This document shows, piece after piece, positions 6,284 to 10,319 of a stretch of 10,319 nt of DNA. Source of the DNA: Geminicoccaceae bacterium (GTDB taxonomy: Bacteria > Pseudomonadota > Alphaproteobacteria > Geminicoccales > Geminicoccaceae); assembly GCA_020446285.1 (NCBI GenBank), contig JAGREZ010000082.1, forward strand, positions 1-10,319, in the 5' to 3' direction. The notes beneath the pieces were generated by a model, which saw only the letters and a list, made by a program, of their open reading frames with translations, was not told the origin of the DNA and searched no databases. The first letter of the stretch is position 1. The number at the start of each line of letters is the position of its first letter. The translations under genes and the position numbers were made by a program.

Positions 6284-7141
6284 ATGGGTAGCGACAGCGG
6301 CTGGAAGAGGGTGTTGCGCGGTGTGCTGCTCACGATCGTGGCGCTTTTCTTCCTCTTTCCGATCTTCTGGGTCTTTCTCATGTCGTTTCAGACCAATGAG
6401 ACGATCCTGAGGATTCCGCCTTCGATCGTCTTCGAGCCGACATTGCAGAACTATGTGGCGCTGATCTCCGGCAAGCTCGTGAGCAATGCCGGCGTGCTCG
6501 AAATCGCGTTCATGAAGAATCTCGGCAACAGCCTCATCCTGAGCGTGGTCTCGGTGGCGCTCTCGCTGCTGCTCGGGGTGCCCGCCGCCTATGCCTTCGC
6601 GCGTTTCAAGTTCAGGCTCGGCGAGGACATCGCGTTCACGCTGCTCTCGTTCCGCTTCGCGCCGCCCTTGCTCGTGCTCCTGCCGCTTGCCCTCTATTTC
6701 CAGTCGATGGGTCTCATCGATACCTATTTCGGGTTGATCTGGGTCTATCAGCTCATCACCCTGCCGCTCATCCTGTGGATCGTGCGCGGCTATTTCGAGG
6801 ATATCAGCGAGGATATCGAATATGCCTACCGGGTCGACGGCAACAGCTGGCTTCGGACCTTCCTCAAGATCTCGGTCCCGCTCGCGCGGCCCGGCATCGC
6901 CGCCGCCATGCTGCTCGCCTTCATCTTCGCCTGGAACAATTTCGTCTTCGCGCTGATCCTCGCCTCCGCCGACAAGCAGCCGGTCACGGTCGGCGCGCTC
7001 GCCTTCGTCACCGCATCGGGCATCCAGTACGGCCAGATCGCCGCCTCGATCGTCCTGTCGGTCACCCCCACCCTTCTCCTCGCCCTGTATGCCCAGCGCT
7101 ATCTGGTCGAGGGCCTGTCGCTTGGAGCCGTCAAGGGATGA
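6284..7141 (+). CDS. ABC sugar transporter permease, MalG type
   Basis: The 285-residue inner-membrane protein has a first membrane helix at about 11-33 ending in LFPIFWVFLMSFQTN, a typical MalG-family start. Further helices follow, and the family loop sits near 178-200. Here the usual EAA triplet reads E-Y-A (179-181) followed by YRVDGNSWLRTFLKISVP, so the Asp-Gly core is kept but the first part is altered. The start ATG has GGGGAG 8 nt upstream. Its stop codon overlaps the start of the first ATPase gene (ATGA), indicating translational coupling. Partner of the MalF-type permease directly upstream. Confidence 0.93.
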   Translation: MGSDSGWKRVLRGVLLTIVALFFLFPIFWVFLMSFQTNETILRIPPSIVFEPTLQNYVALISGKLVSNAGVLEIAFMKNLGNSLILSVVSVALSLLLGVPAAYAFARFKFRLGEDIAFTLLSFRFAPPLLVLLPLALYFQSMGLIDTYFGLIWVYQLITLPLILWIVRGYFEDISEDIEYAYRVDGNSWLRTFLKISVPLARPGIAAAMLLAFIFAWNNFVFALILASADKQPVTVGALAFVTASGIQYGQIAASIVLSVTPTLLLALYAQRYLVEGLSLGAVKG

Positions 7142-8241
7142 GTTATCTGGAACTGCACGGCGTCGCCAAACGCTTCGGCAAGGAAACCGTGCTGGAAGGG
7201 CTCGACCTTGCCGTCGAACAGGGCGAGCGGCTCGTGGTCTTCGGCCCCTCGGGCTCCGGCAAGACGGTCATGCTGCGTCTTATCGCCGGACTGAACGATG
7301 TCGACGAGGGCACGATCCGCATCGGCGATCGCGAGGTGACCTTCGAGGCGCCGGAAAGGCGCGGTCTCGGCATGGCCTTCCAGAATTTCGCGCTCTATCC
7401 GCACATGTCGGCCTTCGACAATATCGCGAGCCCGCTTCGCGCGCGCGGCGAGAGCATGACCGAGATACGCCGGCGGGTGACGGAAGTCGCCGATCTGCTC
7501 AAGATCGGCCATGTGCTCGAACATCAGCCCAAGGCGCTGTCCAACGGCCAGAAACAGCGCACATCGCTCGCCCGTGCGCTGGCGCCGAAGCCGCCGCTGC
7601 TGCTGCTCGACGACCCCTTGCGCAATGTCGATGCCAAGCTGCGCTACGAGATGCGTCTGGAACTGCCGCGCGTGCTCCGGCAGGCGGCGGCGACGGTTCT
7701 CTATGTGACCCAGGACTACAAGGAGGCGATGGCGCTCGGCGATCGGGTGGCGGTGCTCGACAGGCATCGCGTGAGCCAGATCGACGTGCCGGACACGATC
7801 TATGCCCGTCCGGCCACGCCCGCAATTGCCCGGCTGTTCGGCGATCCGACGATCAACATTCTCGAACGCCGGCTCGAGGGCGGCCGGTTCGATCTCTTCG
7901 GGCAGGATCTCGACATTCCCGGAGCGGGCAGCGGCGAGCGGCTCCTCGGCATCCGCCCCGAGCATATCGAGGTCTCGATGGAGCCGTCGGCCGGCTCGAT
8001 ACCGGTGGTGCTCGATGCGGTAACGCCTTTGAACGTGCGCGCGGTTCTCCTGCTCAAGACGAGGGACGGCCACGAATTGCTGGCGAGTTGTTCGGAGGAG
8101 GAAGCCGCCCGTTTTCCGCGCGGTCACAAGGATGTGCATGCGACGATCGATCCGGCGCGCATCCATCTCTTCGATCCGGGAAGCGGCAGGCGGCTGGATG
8201 CTAGCGGGCAGCGGCTGGATGGAGGAGCGGAGCATGGCTGA
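7138..8241 (+). CDS. ABC transporter ATP-binding protein 1, MalK/UgpC type with altered catalytic residues
   Basis: The 367-residue protein has an N-terminal nucleotide-binding domain and a C-terminal TOBE-like part (LLGIRPEHIEVS). Walker A is GPSGSGKT (36-43), the Q-loop is QNFALYPH with Q82, and the signature is LSNGQ (134-138) instead of LSGGQ. Walker B reads LLLLDDP with D158, but the catalytic Glu is replaced by D159. The switch His of VTHD is replaced by Gln in VTQDYKEA (Q192). Its own Walker site is therefore likely slow or inactive in hydrolysis, while its signature could still serve the partner ATPase's site. The start overlaps the permease stop by 4 nt. The end carries a 21-bp imperfect duplication (8190-8221) and overlaps the next gene by 8 nt. 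Confidence 0.92.
   Translation: MSYLELHGVAKRFGKETVLEGLDLAVEQGERLVVFGPSGSGKTVMLRLIAGLNDVDEGTIRIGDREVTFEAPERRGLGMAFQNFALYPHMSAFDNIASPLRARGESMTEIRRRVTEVADLLKIGHVLEHQPKALSNGQKQRTSLARALAPKPPLLLLDDPLRNVDAKLRYEMRLELPRVLRQAAATVLYVTQDYKEAMALGDRVAVLDRHRVSQIDVPDTIYARPATPAIARLFGDPTINILERRLEGGRFDLFGQDLDIPGAGSGERLLGIRPEHIEVSMEPSAGSIPVVLDAVTPLNVRAVLLLKTRDGHELLASCSEEEAARFPRGHKDVHATIDPARIHLFDPGSGRRLDASGQRLDGGAEHG
8190..8221 (+). repeat. Short in-frame direct repeat at the end of ATPase 1
   Basis: GCGGCTGGATG occurs at 8190-8200 and 8211-8221, 21 nt apart. The unit equals seven codons and encodes the duplicated R-L-D near the C-terminus of ATPase 1. Each copy also contains an ATG in frame with ATPase 2 (8198 and 8219). 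Confidence 0.5.
8221..8227 (+). promoter_or_regulatory. Ribosome binding site fixing the ATPase 2 start
   Basis: GGAGGAG is 6 nt before ATG 8234. The in-frame ATGs at 8198 and 8219 lie in the short direct repeat and lack such a site, so 8234 is chosen. The site lies inside the last codons of ATPase 1, a typical coupled arrangement. Confidence 0.65.
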
Positions 8242-9382
8242 ACTGGTCCTCGATTCCGTCACCAAGGTCTACAATCCCAAAAGCCGGCATCCGGTGACCG
8301 CCGTCGATCGCGTCGACATGCCCATCGGCGATGGCGAGATCATCGGTCTGCTCGGCTCATCGGGCTGCGGCAAGACCAGCACGCTGCGCATGATCGCCGG
8401 TTTCGAGAGCGTGAGCTCCGGCGAGATCCGTGTCGGCGAGCGGGTCATCAACAATCTGCCGCCGGCGCGGCGCAACGTCGCCATGGCCTTCGAGGGCTAC
8501 GCGCTCTATCCGCCGCTGCGGATCCGGGACAATATCGGTTTCGCCCTCCTGCGCGACCGGCATCCCGCAGCGGAGGTGGCGCGCAAGGTCGACGAGGTGA
8601 CCGGACTGCTCGAGATCGGCGACATTCTCGACCGTTATCCGCCGACCATTTCCGCCGGTCAGCAGCAGCGTTCCTCGCTCGCCCGCGCGCTCATCCGCGA
8701 CGCGGATGCGTTCCTCCTCGACGAGCCGATGTCGCAGCTCGAACCGCAGCTTCGCGCCATCCTGCGCGCGCGGATCAAGGACTGGCTCATCACCCGCAAG
8801 ATGACGACGGTGTTCGTCACCCACGACCAGACGGAAGCCATCGCCCTTGCCGACCGCATCGCGGTGATGGAGGGCGGCATCCTGCAGCAGTTCGCCACGC
8901 CGAACGATCTCAAGGAACGTCCGGCGAACCTGTTCGTCGCCTCGTTCATCGGCGAGCCGCCCATGAACATCTACACCGCCAGCGTGTATCGCGACGGCGA
9001 TCGTCTCGGGCTGATCGCCGAGGATCAGGCGGGCAACGAGGCCTTTCGCGTGGCACTTCCCGGCGAGGATGCGGCGCCCGCCCCTCACCGGCAGCTGCGC
9101 GACGGCCAGCGGGTCCATCTCGGCGTGCGGCCGCACCGGGTGCGTCTCGGCGAAGGCGGTCTGCTCGGTCGCGTCACCTCGCATCACTGGCTCGGCGACC
9201 AGACCCATATCGGCATCGAACTCGGCAATGCACTCCTGATCGCCGTCGCACACGGAATCTTCGAGGCGCGCGCGGGCAGCGATATCGCGATCGCGTTGCC
9301 GGCGACATCGCTGCACATCTTCGACCATGACAGCGAAAGGGCGCTCTTTCACGGCATGGAGCCGGCGGAACGGGCGGCATGA
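8234..9382 (+). CDS. ABC transporter ATP-binding protein 2, MalK/UgpC type with altered Q-loop and signature
   Basis: The 382-residue protein is the second ATPase of the importer. Walker A is GSSGCGKT (41-48) with Ser in place of the usual Pro. The Q-loop reads FEGYALYPP, with E87 where Gln is normal. The signature is ISAGQ (139-143). Walker B is intact, FLLDEP with D163 and catalytic E164, and the switch His is intact in VTHDQTEA (H197). The D-loop is SQLE, with E170 in place of Asp. A C-terminal TOBE-like region contains HLGVRPHRVRLG. With its own Glu and His present, its Walker site should be the hydrolytic one, paired with the LSNGQ signature of ATPase 1. The last four bases overlap the kinase start (ATGA). 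Confidence 0.92.
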   Translation: MAELVLDSVTKVYNPKSRHPVTAVDRVDMPIGDGEIIGLLGSSGCGKTSTLRMIAGFESVSSGEIRVGERVINNLPPARRNVAMAFEGYALYPPLRIRDNIGFALLRDRHPAAEVARKVDEVTGLLEIGDILDRYPPTISAGQQQRSSLARALIRDADAFLLDEPMSQLEPQLRAILRARIKDWLITRKMTTVFVTHDQTEAIALADRIAVMEGGILQQFATPNDLKERPANLFVASFIGEPPMNIYTASVYRDGDRLGLIAEDQAGNEAFRVALPGEDAAPAPHRQLRDGQRVHLGVRPHRVRLGEGGLLGRVTSHHWLGDQTHIGIELGNALLIAVAHGIFEARAGSDIAIALPATSLHIFDHDSERALFHGMEPAERAA

Positions 9383-10319
9383 GCGCAAACGGCATGAACA
9401 GGGACATCATCATCGGCATCGATGCCGGCACCTCGGTGATGAAGGCCGTCGCCTTCGACCTCGATGGCCGGCAGCTGGCCATGACCGCAAGACCGAACAG
9501 CTATGCCGAGCCCGGTGGCGGTGCGGTCGAACAGGACATGGCGCGCACATGGAGCGATGCGGCGGCCGTGCTCGCGGAAATGGGCGAGCGGATCGACCGT
9601 CTCGCCAGCCGCCTCGCGGTCATCGGCGTCACCGGTCAGGGCGACGGCACCTGGCTCGTCGACCGCGACGGCGAGCCCGTCGCACCGGCCTGGCTCTGGC
9701 TCGACAGCCGGGCGGCAGGCATCGTCGAGGAACTGGAAGCGAGCGGCGCGCGCAAGCGGCTCTATCACTATACCGGCTGCGGCCTGAATGCCTGCCAGCA
9801 GGGCGCGCACCTGCTCTGGCTGGAGCGCCACGCGCCGGAACTGCTCGCCCGCACCGACAAGGCGATGCACTGCAAGGACTGGCTCTATCTCAAGCTCACC
9901 GGCGTGCGTGCCACCGACCGTTCCGAGGGCACATTCACCTTCGGCGATTTCCGCAACCGGGAATATGCGGATGCGGTGCTCGATGCGCTCGGCCTCGGCG
10001 CGCGGCGCGACCTGCTGCCCGACATGCTCGACGGTTCGACCACCGTTCACAGCCTCACCGCCGAAGCGGCACGGGCGACCGGACTGCTCGAAGGCACCCC
10101 CGTCAGCCTCGGTTTCCTCGATGTCGTCTGCACCGGCCTCGGCGCCGGTCTCTATGCGCCGGGCAAGGATGTCGGCTGCTCGATCGTCGGCACCACCAGC
10201 ATGCACATGCGTCTGGTCGACGATCCGGCGAAAGTCGTGCTCGACGACACGCCATCCGGCTACACCATGCCGTTTCCCGTTCCGGGGCACCTCACCCGGA
10301 TGCAGTCCAACATGGCGGC
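9379..10319 (+). CDS. FGGY-family carbohydrate kinase, erythritol kinase (EryA)-like, cut by the right edge
   Basis: The first 313 residues are present with no stop; the family is usually around 500 residues, so roughly the C-terminal third is missing. The N-terminus has the ASKHA phosphate loop IIIGIDAGTSVMK (DAGTS at 15-19), then VTGQGDGTW, WLWLDSR (105-111), CKDWLYLKLTG (from 165), and GFLDVVCTGLGAG with D248 as the probable catalytic base. The combination CKDWLY, TDRSEGTFTFGDF and TRMQSNMAA recalls EryA, which phosphorylates erythritol, more than xylulokinase or glycerol kinase; this is from memory, not a search. ATG 9379 overlaps the ATPase 2 stop; ATG 9394 is an in-frame alternative. 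It would phosphorylate the substrate brought in by the ABC importer. Confidence 0.85.
   Translation, partial: MSANGMNRDIIIGIDAGTSVMKAVAFDLDGRQLAMTARPNSYAEPGGGAVEQDMARTWSDAAAVLAEMGERIDRLASRLAVIGVTGQGDGTWLVDRDGEPVAPAWLWLDSRAAGIVEELEASGARKRLYHYTGCGLNACQQGAHLLWLERHAPELLARTDKAMHCKDWLYLKLTGVRATDRSEGTFTFGDFRNREYADAVLDALGLGARRDLLPDMLDGSTTVHSLTAEAARATGLLEGTPVSLGFLDVVCTGLGAGLYAPGKDVGCSIVGTTSMHMRLVDDPAKVVLDDTPSGYTMPFPVPGHLTRMQSNMA

Noticed and set aside
6775..7137. Upstream extension of ATPase 1 into the second permease gene
   Set aside because: That frame is the out-of-frame shadow of the permease. The ATPase domain starts MSYLELHGV at 7138 with an ATGA overlap.
7138..8241. ATPase 1 as a pseudogene because of its altered Walker B Glu and switch His
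   Set aside because: The frame is intact from start to stop, Walker A, Q-loop and the Walker B Asp are kept, and the gene is coupled to its neighbours. Specialisation in a heterodimer explains the changes better than decay.
3716..10290. Other long - strand open frames (3716-5008, 5309-6244, 7099-8265, 8357-9388, 9349-10290)
   Set aside because: Each sits opposite a well-supported + strand gene and shows the same low-complexity mirror composition without motifs. They are products of third-position G/C bias.

Overview
The window is high-GC DNA, roughly two-thirds G+C by eye. Its strong third-position G/C bias produces many long open frames on the opposite strand that are not genes. Gene content and style suggest an alphaproteobacterium, perhaps of the rhizobial or rhodobacterial groups: a Tat-exported sugar-binding protein, a paired-ATPase CUT1-type ABC importer, a SorC regulator and an erythritol-kinase-like FGGY kinase. 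The genus cannot be fixed from this sequence alone.

Layout. Positions 1-680 hold no convincing gene. They contain a perfect 10-bp hairpin at the left edge, a small palindrome plus an 11-bp inverted repeat around 185-262, and a GC-rich array of degenerate CACCG...CCGG units at 339-483. From 681 to the right edge, eight genes lie on the + strand with short gaps or overlaps, so they look like one transcription unit. They are a solitary hydantoinase/oxoprolinase HyuA-like protein (681-2774, GTG start), a SorC/DeoR-type sugar-responsive regulator (2841-3839), a Tat-signal solute-binding protein (3866-5302), two MalF/MalG-type permeases (5381-6280 and 6284-7141), two MalK/UgpC-type ATPases (7138-8241 and 8234-9382), and an FGGY kinase cut by the window edge (9379 onward).

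How they probably work together. The binding protein, two permeases and two ATPases form a complete importer for a small carbohydrate or polyol. The kinase would phosphorylate the imported compound, and the SorC protein would sense the substrate or its phosphate and control the operon. The kinase resembles erythritol kinase (EryA), and EryD, the erythritol regulator, is also a SorC protein. A tetritol or pentitol is therefore the best substrate guess, but this is inference. The HyuA-like protein is the odd member because no HyuB partner is in the window.

Most notable points. The two ATPases carry different substitutions in their catalytic motifs, predicting a heterodimer with one degenerate and one working ATP site. 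A large hairpin capped by a GNRA tetraloop sits in the only sizeable intercistronic gap, between the binding protein and first permease genes.
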